A DNA stretch of 64,000 nucleotides from Marinobacter segnicrescens. Lineage in GTDB: Bacteria; Pseudomonadota; Gammaproteobacteria; Pseudomonadales; Oleiphilaceae. The position numbers and the translations under genes are program-made. The notes beneath the pieces were generated by a model. That model searched no databases and was not told the origin of the DNA. It saw nothing but the letters and a program-made list of their open reading frames with translations. The stretch covers positions 62,001 to 126,000 of the forward strand of contig NZ_FOHZ01000001.1 of assembly GCF_900111555.1 (NCBI RefSeq). Direction: 5' to 3'. Of this stretch, positions 54,491 to 63,149 are shown in pieces (within the stretch, counting starts at the first letter, position 1; each line of letters starts with the position of its first letter).

Positions 54491-54518
54491 ATTATACTGA
54501 CGCCGGTTGCGAAAGCAA
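54491..54518 (-). promoter_or_regulatory. Promoter of tRNA-Leu
   Basis: On the minus strand TTGCTT (54513-54518), a 16-base spacer and a perfect TATAAT (54491-54496) are followed by a GC-rich region. The start would be about 25 bases before the tRNA. It could also feed queA downstream. Confidence 0.7.
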
Positions 54519-54540
54519 ACGGCGGAATAGCAAAGCTGTC

Positions 54541-56088
54541 CTACAATCGGTCAAAGAGTGACAGCTGGGAGGTCTGGGCGAAGGATTGCTGGGCCGCCTG
54601 CAGCACAAAACTCTGGAACGAGAGGTTACTGATGGCCTCGGCGTAATCCACGTCCTGCAACTGGGAGCGCAGGTCTTTCGCGTACAGGGACGAGTTTTCC
54701 AGGAACTTGCCCGTGGACTCCAGCTGGTTCATCCGCCCGCCGATCTCGGTCTGGGTGCGCAGGATGGACTCCTGGGCGTTGTCCAGGTTCGCCAGCGAAT
54801 CACCGATCAGCTGGTCATAGGTGGCCTGGGTGCTGAGGAAGTTGGCCTCAGCGACCGGGTCAGCAACCAACGGGCCCACGTTGATATTGTCAAAACGGGC
54901 ACCGGACGTTTGCAGCTCCCCTGCGGCCATTCCAGTGGCATCAATACTGATCTCTTTACCCGATGAGATCAGCTTGAGTTCACCGCTCTCAACCCTCGCT
55001 TCTATCCCTGCAAGTGACTCATCGTCCGAGTCATTAATCAGCGCGGCGAGATCCGCCAGGTCTTCACTGCCATCAAACGTAAAAACAGCCTGATTGATTT
55101 CAAGTACATCACCAACTGCGGGCGCAAAGCTGGTGATCGCGCCTGCCTCCGGCTGCTTCGGTAGATTATCAAGGCCATAGATCAGCTTCTCGATAGTGCG
55201 GAATATCGATTGCTTTTCACTGGTGTTGATAAGGAACTCGTCGCCATCCCCGGCTCCGGAAACCTCGAACTGCATTCCCTGGTAGCGAATGCTCCCGCCA
55301 CTGACATATTCACCGGACTCCAACACGGGGCCCGCTGGGTCGTTCTTGTCACGGATATCGTAACGAAACCCCGACGTCTGTGATGCGTCCTGTTCAATTG
55401 TCACCAGGTAATCCGTGGGCGAAGCACCGGCCACCTGTTCGGGATCCAGCACCACACCACTACTGATCCGCGCCCCGGACCCGACATTCGGCCCTACTTC
55501 GGTGAAGAACGTTGGCCCCCCGGCAGGCACGTTCACAAACAGGTCCTTGCCATGGTCGCTGATGGCTACGTTTACGCCATCATCAATTTCCAGCTTCCGC
55601 TGCCCCTCATCGCCCTGGTATACCCAGTCGCCATTGATGTTCTTTGCAAAGGCGGGGGTCTCCCCCTGGAAGCCGCTAAAGATGTAGGAGCCGGCACTGT
55701 CCTGGGTATTGGCCTGGGAAGCCAGTTCCTGCAGGCGCTGTTTCAGCTCCGCAGAAATGGACTGGCGGTCGTTCGCGGTCAGCGAGCCGTTACCCGCCTG
55801 AACCGTCAGCTCACGTACCCGCTGGATGATATCCACCATGCTGTCCAGAGAGCTTTCCTCGAGCTGCAGTCGGTTTTCCGCCAGCCCCACATTGCGCTGG
55901 TAGGTCTCGATGCGACCCACTTCCTGGTCCAGCTTGAGGATACGGGCGGCCGCTACCGGATCATCCGAGGGCCGGTTGACACGCTTGCCGGTGGATACCT
56001 GTTCCTGGGTCTGGTTCAGGTTGACATTCAGGTCCTGCAAGCGGTTGATGCCGCCAGTAAAGATCTGCTGCGATGAAATTCTGATCAT
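54541..56088 (-). CDS. flgL: Flagellar hook-filament junction protein FlgL
   Basis: FlgL is the second junction protein (HAP3) between hook and filament. It is 515 aa, well above the E. coli 317. The conserved flagellin-like helical ends are clear: IRISSQQIFTGGINRLQDL and VNRPSDDPVAAARILKLDQ at the N-terminus, and LQDVDYAEAISNLSFQSFV at the C-terminus. The extra length lies in the middle (about residues 180-400) and is presumably surface exposed. It is the last gene of the flg run; no clear terminator follows before the tRNA-Leu promoter. Confidence 0.93.
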   Translation of the reverse strand: MIRISSQQIFTGGINRLQDLNVNLNQTQEQVSTGKRVNRPSDDPVAAARILKLDQEVGRIETYQRNVGLAENRLQLEESSLDSMVDIIQRVRELTVQAGNGSLTANDRQSISAELKQRLQELASQANTQDSAGSYIFSGFQGETPAFAKNINGDWVYQGDEGQRKLEIDDGVNVAISDHGKDLFVNVPAGGPTFFTEVGPNVGSGARISSGVVLDPEQVAGASPTDYLVTIEQDASQTSGFRYDIRDKNDPAGPVLESGEYVSGGSIRYQGMQFEVSGAGDGDEFLINTSEKQSIFRTIEKLIYGLDNLPKQPEAGAITSFAPAVGDVLEINQAVFTFDGSEDLADLAALINDSDDESLAGIEARVESGELKLISSGKEISIDATGMAAGELQTSGARFDNINVGPLVADPVAEANFLSTQATYDQLIGDSLANLDNAQESILRTQTEIGGRMNQLESTGKFLENSSLYAKDLRSQLQDVDYAEAISNLSFQSFVLQAAQQSFAQTSQLSLFDRL

Positions 56089-56110
56089 GTTACATCACCT
56101 CAACCCTGGC

Positions 56111-58129
56111 CTATCGGAAGGTGCCAAGCAGTGTATCGAACAGTTCCTGGGCCACGCCCATCACCCGGGCGGAGGCGTTATAGGCAGCCTGGTACTGGAT
56201 AAGCTTGCCGGCCTCCTCGTCCAGGTTGACGCCGGATACCGCTTCCCGCTGGTTTACGGACTGATCCAGCAGGGTCCGGCCGGAGTCGCTGTCCAGCTGG
56301 GCCTGTCGGGTTTTCACCCCGACCTGCTCCACCAGTCCTGCATAGCCTTCGGTGAAGCTCTGGCTGCCGTTGTTCATGGTGTTTTTGGTGGCCAGCGCTG
56401 CGATCAGTTCGGCGTTACGATTATCTGCAGTGCCGTTAGTGTTATAACCAATGGTGAAGCTGTCCCCGGTTTTCGGGTTACCGCTGATTTCGAACTGAAA
56501 CCCGCGGTAGTCCGGGTCCGACGGATCTTCTGTGAACAGCTTGTTGCTGATGCCCGGCTGGTAGGTACCTGTTTCAAGCGGCGTGCCCGGATTCGCCGGG
56601 TCCCGGATCACATACTCGGTATCGCTGGTGAAATAGATTTCCAGTTCCGGCGATAACTGGCCCCGCTGGCTGAACTCGGACAGGGGGGCGTTGGTGAGCG
56701 GATTGCGGACATCAAACATCAGCCCCTGGTTGATCCTGGCATCGCCACTATTACCACTATCCGCTTGCGCACGCACCGGACTCGCGAAGGCCAGGTCTTC
56801 TTCCCGCTCAACCTTGAGGTCTATGTTGGCCGCTTCAAAACGGGTCGGCTGGATCTGGAAGCTGTCCCCCTTGCTGAAGTCGCCGGACTCCACGAATATG
56901 TTGAAACCAGGCATGGTAATTTCGGCCGGCAGTTCATCCGGCAGCCGACCCTGGTTCACCACCTTGCCGCTCTTCTGGTCAATCAACTCGTAGCTGCGGC
57001 CGTTCTCCTCGGTAAACAACAGGGTCCAGGAGCCTGCCGGCAACTCAGAGGGGTTGGTGATATCCACCCCCACCACGGAATTCTGTGGCGGCTGGTTGTC
57101 CCCACTGGCAATGGCCCGGGCCAGTTGCTTCTCACGGCTATTCACTTCGCTGAAGAATAAACCGCCCAGGTCACCTTCAAGGTCCATACCGATCTTGTGC
57201 TGATGATTGACGGATTCCTGCAGCGCAATGGCCACCCGGCCCAGTTCATCGAAGGCCGGCGCCAGGCCTTCGCTTTCGAACCGGCGCAGACCACCCAGCT
57301 TGCCGCCGGTTATCTGGTCATCAATTACCTGGGTACGGTTCCCGTTTGTCAGGGTGAACTCCAACCGCGTCGGATCATCCGCGTTACGACGGGTGCCCAA
57401 CTGGGAGGCATCCGCTCCCACAACCAGCGCCTGCCCATTGGCCAGGGAAACGTTCAGCTGACCACCGCCAACCTGGTTCACCCGGACCTGGAGAATCTCG
57501 GATAGCTTGCGGATGGCCTCATCCCGCTGGTCTACCAGGTCATTAGGCAGGCGCCCCTGGGCCACACCGGGAGATTCGGAAATGGCCAGGTTCAGCTGAG
57601 CCACCGTATTCAGCAGCGTGTTCGCATCCGCCACATTCTGGGTCTGCTGGGTTTTGACCAGTTCCCGCTGCTGGATGAATTCCTCGTGCAGCGCCTGGAA
57701 CCGGTTAACCACACTCTGGGCCTCACTTAGCACCAACTGACGCTGGGGCAGTGAACCCGGGTCTTCGGCGGCGTTCTGCATGGCCGCAAAGAAGTTGTTC
57801 AGGGTCTGGGACAGCCCGGTGTCCTGGCCACCGAGCAGGTCATCCAGGCGAGACAGTTCCTTGCGGAGGGTTTCCTGCTCGTTGTACAGGGCGGTATCGG
57901 AGCGCACCTGATCCACCAGGTACTGGTCCGCCAGCCTGCGAATATTGGAAATATCTACACCCGTGCCCACCGACCCGTTGCCGGTGTAGCGGGTGGGGCT
58001 GGACTCGAACTGCACTTCCTGCCGGCTGTAGCCCGGGGTATTGGCGTTGGTGATGTTGTTGCCGGTGGTGTTCAGGGCAGACTGATGACCCAGAACCCCA
58101 CTCAGACCGATACCAATCAGACCTGCCAT
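56111..58129 (-). CDS. flgK: Flagellar hook-associated protein FlgK
   Basis: FlgK is the first junction protein (HAP1). It is 672 aa (E. coli 547). The N-terminus has the axial-protein signature IGLSGVLGHQSALNTTGNN followed by ITNANTPGYSRQEVQF, and the C-terminus has GVNLDEEAGKLIQYQAAYN and ASARVMGVAQELFDTLL. The enlarged middle (about 330-560) is variable. It lies 22 bases before flgL. Confidence 0.95.
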   Translation of the reverse strand: MAGLIGIGLSGVLGHQSALNTTGNNITNANTPGYSRQEVQFESSPTRYTGNGSVGTGVDISNIRRLADQYLVDQVRSDTALYNEQETLRKELSRLDDLLGGQDTGLSQTLNNFFAAMQNAAEDPGSLPQRQLVLSEAQSVVNRFQALHEEFIQQRELVKTQQTQNVADANTLLNTVAQLNLAISESPGVAQGRLPNDLVDQRDEAIRKLSEILQVRVNQVGGGQLNVSLANGQALVVGADASQLGTRRNADDPTRLEFTLTNGNRTQVIDDQITGGKLGGLRRFESEGLAPAFDELGRVAIALQESVNHQHKIGMDLEGDLGGLFFSEVNSREKQLARAIASGDNQPPQNSVVGVDITNPSELPAGSWTLLFTEENGRSYELIDQKSGKVVNQGRLPDELPAEITMPGFNIFVESGDFSKGDSFQIQPTRFEAANIDLKVEREEDLAFASPVRAQADSGNSGDARINQGLMFDVRNPLTNAPLSEFSQRGQLSPELEIYFTSDTEYVIRDPANPGTPLETGTYQPGISNKLFTEDPSDPDYRGFQFEISGNPKTGDSFTIGYNTNGTADNRNAELIAALATKNTMNNGSQSFTEGYAGLVEQVGVKTRQAQLDSDSGRTLLDQSVNQREAVSGVNLDEEAGKLIQYQAAYNASARVMGVAQELFDTLLGTFR

Positions 58130-58134
58130 GGCGA

Positions 58135-59172
58135 TTACTCCTCACCGACCATGGACAGGGTCGGGAACTGGTTCAGGGCCGCCTCGAAGGGCTCCCCTTC
58201 CATGATATTTCGGATCTTGCGGCCATAGGCCGGGTCAGTGGCATAACCGGCCTCCTGCAGACGCTCGGCAAAGACCTCCGGCTGATCGGCCACTTCCCAG
58301 ACAGCCCGGTAACGAGGGTTGTCCTGCAGGAAGCTGACGTAATCCCGGAAGCTCTCCCGGTAATCCGGATAGCGACGGAAATCCCAGCGCTCCTTCATGG
58401 CCACGCCTTCGCGGAACTCAGTGGTGGCGATGTTCACCGATTCGCCCTGCCAGCGGCTGTCCGCCTTGATACCGAACAGGTTGTAGCTGTGAGCTCCGTC
58501 ATTGCCACGGATCATGTGCTTGCCCCAGCCGGTCTCGAGGGCGGCCTGGGCCACCATCAACCGCGGGTCAATACCCGACTCTGCTGCCACATCCTCTGCC
58601 AGCGGCAGCAGCGTGCGGACAAAGTGTTCAGGGCTTTCAAAGCGGTCCGGCATGGGCTGGTCGCCCGTCGTGACCGGGTTCCGGACCTGCTCCTCGCTGA
58701 CCTCGGCCGGGCTTTCATTCAGGGGCTGTTCGGCCAGCGCCCTGACCTCATCCACCCGTTCGGGCAGCTTTGGAGAAAGGGGCGGAAGGCTGCGGTCATA
58801 ATCCGCCAGGGTGCGACGGGCCCCCTGCATGGCATTGCCCTGGTCATCGATGCCCGGAATCTGCCGACTGAGCTGCCGGACCAATGCATCCGCCAGCCCG
58901 AAGCCCTGGTCCTTGCCCATGGACAGACTCAACTGACTGTCGAACATGTCCTGGTAGAACCCCGACTCGTTGCTCTGCAGATAGTTGCCCTGTGACAGCA
59001 CATCATTGGCCGAGCGCATACTCTTGAGCATCTGGTTGAGGAACAGGCCTTCAAACTGTCGGGCCACCTCTTCCAGCGCTGCCTTGCGATCCGTACGGGC
59101 CTGTGTCTTCAGGGCGTTCAGGCCGCTGAACTCGGTGTAGAACTGTGCCTGCTGGATTCCGGACTGCTGCAT
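58135..59172 (-). CDS. flgJ: Peptidoglycan hydrolase FlgJ
   Basis: A two-domain rod-capping and muramidase protein of 345 aa. The N-terminal rod-binding domain (residues 25-110) carries VARQFEGLFLNQMLKSMR and GFYQDMFDSQLSLSM. A Pro/Glu-rich linker leads to a C-terminal glucosaminidase domain (about 175-330) with the catalytic glutamate in AQAALETGWGKH near residue 212. It opens the peptidoglycan for the rod. It lies between flgI and flgK. Confidence 0.95.
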   Translation of the reverse strand: MQQSGIQQAQFYTEFSGLNALKTQARTDRKAALEEVARQFEGLFLNQMLKSMRSANDVLSQGNYLQSNESGFYQDMFDSQLSLSMGKDQGFGLADALVRQLSRQIPGIDDQGNAMQGARRTLADYDRSLPPLSPKLPERVDEVRALAEQPLNESPAEVSEEQVRNPVTTGDQPMPDRFESPEHFVRTLLPLAEDVAAESGIDPRLMVAQAALETGWGKHMIRGNDGAHSYNLFGIKADSRWQGESVNIATTEFREGVAMKERWDFRRYPDYRESFRDYVSFLQDNPRYRAVWEVADQPEVFAERLQEAGYATDPAYGRKIRNIMEGEPFEAALNQFPTLSMVGEE

Positions 59173-59180
59173 CAGATCAC

Positions 59181-60290
59181 CTATATGACAATCAGCTCGG
59201 CACGCAACGCGCCTGCCTGCTTCAGGGCTTCAAGCACCGCCATCACGTCACCCGGCGCCGCGCCTACCTGGTTCACGGCCTGCACGATTTCGTTCAGGGT
59301 GGTGGCCGGGCCGAACTGGAACATCCGGGCCGGGTCTTCGGTAACGGCAATCTGGGTGTTGGGCGTGACCACTGTTTCACCACCGGCAAAGGGGTTCGGT
59401 TGGTCCACTTGCAGGTTTTCCTGGATAGTGACCGTCAGGTTGCCGTGGGTGACGGCTGCCGGACTTACTTCCACATTCTGGCCCACCACGATGGTACCGG
59501 TGCGACTGTTAATGACCACCTTGGCCGCTTCCTGCGCCGGATCCACGTCCAGGTTTTCCAGGATCGACAGGAAGCTCACCCGCTGGGAGGGGTCGCGGGG
59601 CGCCTTAACCGAAATCGACGTGGCATCGTGGGCGTAGGCCATGCCCTCACCCAGGAAGCCATTGATGGTCTCCACCACCCGGCGCGCCGTAGTGAAATCC
59701 GCCCTCAGCAGGTTAAGGGTAATGGTGTCGCCCTCGGTGAAGGGGCTGGTGACTTCCCGCTCGATGGTTGCCCCGTTGGGGATACGCCCGACACTGGGGA
59801 CATTCACGGTAATCCGGGAACCGTCCTGGCCCTGGGCACCGAAACCACCCACCACGAGGCTGCCCTGCGCCATCGCGTAGACCTGGTCATCAGCACCCTT
59901 CAGCGGGGTCATCAACAGGGTGCCGCCGCGCAGGCTGTCAGCGTTGCCCAGGGAAGACACGGTTATATCCAGGGTCTGCCCGTTCTTGGCGAATGCCGGC
60001 AGGGTGGCGTGGACGCTGACCGCCGCCACGTTGTCGGTATCCGGGTTCACGCCCTCGGGAATAGTGATGCCGAACCGGTTCATCATGTTGCGGAAGGTCT
60101 GGCTGGTAAAAGGCGCTGAATCGCCAGTGCCGTCGAGGCCCACTACCAGGCCGTAACCCACGAGCTGGTTGTCACGCACGCCCTTCACCCGGGTCAGATC
60201 CTTTAGCCGATCCGCCAACACCGGGCCGGATACCAGGGCGAACATCAGGAAGGTTGCAAGTATTCTGACAGCACTCACAGGGGCCACCAC
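59181..60290 (-). CDS. flgI: Flagellar P-ring protein FlgI
   Basis: FlgI forms the periplasmic P-ring bushing. It is 369 aa. The Sec signal peptide runs to about residue 26 ([20 protein letters not shown]), and the mature protein starts [38 protein letters not shown] and the C-terminal [14 protein letters not shown] are characteristic. The annotated start overlaps the flgH end by 16 bases; nearby GTG codons are alternatives. Confidence 0.95.
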   Translation of the reverse strand: MVAPVSAVRILATFLMFALVSGPVLADRLKDLTRVKGVRDNQLVGYGLVVGLDGTGDSAPFTSQTFRNMMNRFGITIPEGVNPDTDNVAAVSVHATLPAFAKNGQTLDITVSSLGNADSLRGGTLLMTPLKGADDQVYAMAQGSLVVGGFGAQGQDGSRITVNVPSVGRIPNGATIEREVTSPFTEGDTITLNLLRADFTTARRVVETINGFLGEGMAYAHDATSISVKAPRDPSQRVSFLSILENLDVDPAQEAAKVVINSRTGTIVVGQNVEVSPAAVTHGNLTVTIQENLQVDQPNPFAGGETVVTPNTQIAVTEDPARMFQFGPATTLNEIVQAVNQVGAAPGDVMAVLEALKQAGALRAELIVI

Positions 60291-60985
60291 TCACTGTTGA
60301 AGAATCGGGTCAGCCAGCCTGGCTGGTTGGCCTGGTCAAAGTCGCCGGTACCGCCGTAGGCCAGCCTTGCATCGGCAATGCGCTGGGAAGAGACAGTATT
60401 GTCCGGGGAAATGTCCTGGGGACGGACCAGCCCACTGACGCGGATATATTCGTCGCCGTTAGTCAGCGACAGCCATTTTTCACCCCGGATATGCAGTACG
60501 CCGTTAGGCAGCACTTCCGTGACCGTCACGGTAATACTGCCTGCCAGGCTGTTGCTCTGGTCCGCCTCTGCCTGGCCTTCGAAATCACGCTCGCTGTTCA
60601 CACTGCCCCCCAGGCGTTCGAAGTTACGCCCGAAGAAGGACGGGGTGCCGAGGCCAATCTCGGTGTCCTTGGTAATGCTGCTCTCCGCATTCTTGGAGGC
60701 GCTGGTGGACTCCTGCAGGGTGACGGTCAGGATGTCGCCCACGTTCAGCGCCGTACTGTCACCGTACAGGCTGTAGTTGCGGGAGTTCTGATAGATGCTG
60801 CCGGTATGGGGCTCCCGGCGAACCATCGCCTCGGCGCGCACCGGGGCATAGGCCGGGTCATTGGGCACCGGGCGCTCCCGGGTCATGGACTGACAGCCCT
60901 GCAGCAGGGCCAGCACCATGACCAGCGCCGCCCCGAGGGCGCTCCGGGCGGTGCTGCTGGCAGACTTGTTGGGATGGACTGTCAT
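60275..60985 (-). CDS. flgH: Flagellar L-ring lipoprotein FlgH
   Basis: FlgH is the outer-membrane ring protein. It is 236 aa from the ATG at 60985 (E. coli 232), with AGG 9 bases upstream. ATGs at 60991 and 61006 are alternatives, the latter overlapping the flgG stop but lacking an RBS. The lipoprotein signal ends ALLQGCQS (Cys near residue 31). [19 protein letters not shown] and [19 protein letters not shown] are typical. Confidence 0.93.
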   Translation of the reverse strand: MTVHPNKSASSTARSALGAALVMVLALLQGCQSMTRERPVPNDPAYAPVRAEAMVRREPHTGSIYQNSRNYSLYGDSTALNVGDILTVTLQESTSASKNAESSITKDTEIGLGTPSFFGRNFERLGGSVNSERDFEGQAEADQSNSLAGSITVTVTEVLPNGVLHIRGEKWLSLTNGDEYIRVSGLVRPQDISPDNTVSSQRIADARLAYGGTGDFDQANQPGWLTRFFNSEWWPL

Positions 60986-61005
60986 GCTCATTAACCTGTC
61001 AACCA

Positions 61006-61794
61006 TTAACCAATATTATTGGTGATGAACTGCAGCATCTGGTCAGAAGCTGACACCACCTTGGAGTTCATTTCATAGGCCCGCTGGGTGGTGATCATGT
61101 TGACCAGTTCTTCCACCACCTCCACGTTGGAGGCCTCGGTCATCCCCTGCTGGATAGAGCCCAGCCCACCGATGCCGGCCTCCCCTTCCTGTGGATCACC
61201 ACTGGCGGCGGTTTCCCGGAACAGGTTGCCACCCATGGCCTGAAGGCCCTGGGGGTTAATGAAGTCCACCAGGGGAATTTCGCCCAGGTTCACCGGATCG
61301 GCCTGGTTCTCGACCACCGCAGACACGGTGCCGTCCTTGCCAATGGTCACACTGGTGGCGTTCTCGGGGATATTGATGTTGGGCTCCAGCAGATAACCGT
61401 CCGGGGTGACCACATCACCGTCGGAGTTGAGCTGGAACTGGCCATCCCGGGTGTAGGCAATCTCGCCATCCGGCATCTGGATCTGGAAAAAGCCACGGCC
61501 ATCGACCGCCAGGTCCAGCGGCTGTTCGGTTACCTGCAGGTTGCCCTGGGTAAATTGCTTGGTGGTTCCCACTACCCGCACACCGGTACCCAGCTGAAGG
61601 CCTGACGGAAGCTCGGCATTCTGGGCATTGAGGCCACCTGGCTGCCGGTTCACCTGGTACAGCAAGTCCTGGAACACGGCGTTGTCGCGCTTGAAGCCGG
61701 TGGTGTTAACGTTCGCCAGGTTGTTGGAGATGGTGGTCATCTTCGTATCCTGGGCGCTCAGACCGGTTTTACTGACCCAAAGTGCTGGATGCAT
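61006..61794 (-). CDS. flgG: Flagellar distal rod protein FlgG
   Basis: FlgG forms the distal rod. It is 262 aa (E. coli 260), with N-terminal LWVSKTGLSAQDTKMTTIS and ANVNTTGFKRDNAVFQDLL, and C-terminal EELVNMITTQRAYEMNSKV ... LQFITNNIG. It lies 81 bases after flgF. Confidence 0.97.
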   Translation of the reverse strand: MHPALWVSKTGLSAQDTKMTTISNNLANVNTTGFKRDNAVFQDLLYQVNRQPGGLNAQNAELPSGLQLGTGVRVVGTTKQFTQGNLQVTEQPLDLAVDGRGFFQIQMPDGEIAYTRDGQFQLNSDGDVVTPDGYLLEPNINIPENATSVTIGKDGTVSAVVENQADPVNLGEIPLVDFINPQGLQAMGGNLFRETAASGDPQEGEAGIGGLGSIQQGMTEASNVEVVEELVNMITTQRAYEMNSKVVSASDQMLQFITNNIG

Positions 61795-61875
61795 GTCGGT
61801 ACTCCTTTCAGGCCGGCCACCGGGCGGCGAGGGTTTGCCGCTTTTCGGGCAACGGGGCCGTTGTACGTGTCGTTA

Positions 61876-62628
61876 TCAGAGGTTTTGCAACAGTCGTGCC
61901 GTAACCTCGGAATTCTCGTCAGCGGTCTGCATGACCTTTACCTGCATTTCAAACTGCCGAGACAGCTCCAGGTTGGCGATCATTTCTTCAACGGCATTGA
62001 CGTTGGAGCTTTCCAGGAAGCCCGACGCCACCCGCATGTTTGCATCAGGCTGCTCCGGTCCATCGATAGCCTGGTCAGGCTTGCGACGGATAAAGCCGTC
62101 CTCCCCTTTCATCAGGGCGTCTGATGGGGGATTGACGAGTTTCAGGCGGTCGATTTCCACCAACTGGTCCGGCGGACCACCCACAGGCTGGATGGAGACA
62201 GTGCCGTCAGCGCCGATCAGGAGTTGCTCATAGGGAGGCAATGCCACCGGGCCACCGTTGCCAAGAACCATTTCACCGGAGCCAAGCCGAATCATTCCGT
62301 TAACATCCACCTGCAGGCTGCCGGAACGGGTGAAGACTTCTTCGCCCTGGTTGTTCTGGACGGCCAGCCAGCCTTCACCATCCATTGCGACATCGAGATT
62401 GCGACCGGTCTGCTGCAGCGGTCCGGCGCTGAAGTCGGTGCCGGGGCGTTCGGTCATGGCGTAGGCGCGGGTAGGATGGTGTTCGCCGAAAACGGGCATG
62501 CTGCGGGCCTGGGCGAAGTCTTTCTTGAAGCCGGTAGTGTTGACGTTGGCAAGGTTATTGGCATGGGCCTGCTGCGCCATCATGTTCTGCTTGGCTCCGG
62601 ACATGCCGATGTAGATGGATTTATCCAT
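61876..62628 (-). CDS. flgF: Flagellar proximal rod protein FlgF
   Basis: FlgF is a rod component of 250 aa (E. coli 251). It starts MDKSIYIGMSGAKQNMMAQ with the axial motif ANNLANVNTTGFKKDFAQA, and ends with MIANLELSRQFEMQVKVMQ. AGGAGT lies 6 bases before the ATG. It is separated from flgE by 521 bases that hold two structured repeats, which is unusual inside a flagellar operon. Confidence 0.96.
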   Translation of the reverse strand: MDKSIYIGMSGAKQNMMAQQAHANNLANVNTTGFKKDFAQARSMPVFGEHHPTRAYAMTERPGTDFSAGPLQQTGRNLDVAMDGEGWLAVQNNQGEEVFTRSGSLQVDVNGMIRLGSGEMVLGNGGPVALPPYEQLLIGADGTVSIQPVGGPPDQLVEIDRLKLVNPPSDALMKGEDGFIRRKPDQAIDGPEQPDANMRVASGFLESSNVNAVEEMIANLELSRQFEMQVKVMQTADENSEVTARLLQNL

Positions 62629-62691
62629 GGGAAAACTCCTGCCGGAAATCTGACGTTCATTCGTCGTTTTCCTGGTTCTTGCAGGAGTCGT

Positions 62692-62718
62692 GCCAAAAAC
62701 TTAGTTGGCGTTTTTGGC
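62692..62718. repeat. Perfect hairpin upstream of flgF
   Basis: GCCAAAAAC (62692-62700) and GTTTTTGGC (62710-62718) form a 9-bp stem with a 9-base loop, 64 bases before the flgF ATG. A short palindrome GCTCGGTGCCGAGC lies at 62749-62762. Both sit next to repeat copy 2. Confidence 0.6.
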
Positions 62719-62769
62719 GGGGAAAGGGAATTGTTGTACGGGACCAAAGCTCGGTGCCGAGCCGGAGCA

Positions 62770-62863
62770 TGGTGGTCCTTTTTCTCCACCGCAATTCACG
62801 GTCCATCCCTGGACCGGCCTTGCTCCGCGCCATCCCTGGCGCTGTTGCGAAAAAGGACCACCA
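62770..62863 (+). repeat. Dispersed structured repeat, copy 2
   Basis: A 94-base element with the same core as 13590-13683. Outer arms 62770-62784 and 62849-62863 pair perfectly over 15 bases and continue outward with mismatches. The inner hairpins are CGGTCCA-TCCC-TGGACCG (62799-62816) and GCGCCA-TCCC-TGGCGC (62827-62842). The outer arms are unrelated in sequence to those of copy 1, apart from a pyrimidine-rich inner end. Confidence 0.87.
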
Positions 62864-62979
62864 CACTCCGTCTCTATGGTCTGCTGTGATAACACTACTA
62901 AAACAGCGGCAACAACCAGCCGTGAAACAATCGCCTGAAGATCCCGCTGGGATCATCAGGCCAGCACGGGGTTCATAAG

Positions 62980-63091
62980 GTCCCGGGGGTCAGGGGCTCT
63001 TTCGTAGCAGCGCCATGGATGGCGCGGAGCAAGGCCGGCCCAGGGACGGGCCGTGAATTGCGGCGAAGAAAGAGCCCCTGACCCCCGGGGC
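62980..63091 (-). repeat. Dispersed structured repeat, copy 3 (inverted)
   Basis: A 112-base element in the opposite orientation to copy 2. Outer arms 62980-63003 and 63068-63091 pair at 23 of 24 positions. The inner hairpins are GCGCCA-TGGA-TGGCGC (63010-63025) and CGGCCCA-GGGA-CGGGCCG (63036-63053). The latter carries a paired change relative to copies 1 and 2. The rest of the gap 62864-62979 and 63092-63149 shows no gene. Confidence 0.87.
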
Positions 63092-63149
63092 CCTCCACCA
63101 TACGTATCAGACAAGCCCAGTTAGCGTATCGCCTCAATCATCCACTGAG

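Noticed and set aside
62657-62978. Short open frames on both strands across repeat copies 2 and 3
   Set aside because: Their peptides merely translate the palindromic repeat in several frames and have no RBS.
62770-63091. Transposon or insertion sequence remnant between flgE and flgF
   Set aside because: No transposase fragment is visible and no target-site duplication could be found around either copy; the copies are structured repeats with self-pairing arms.
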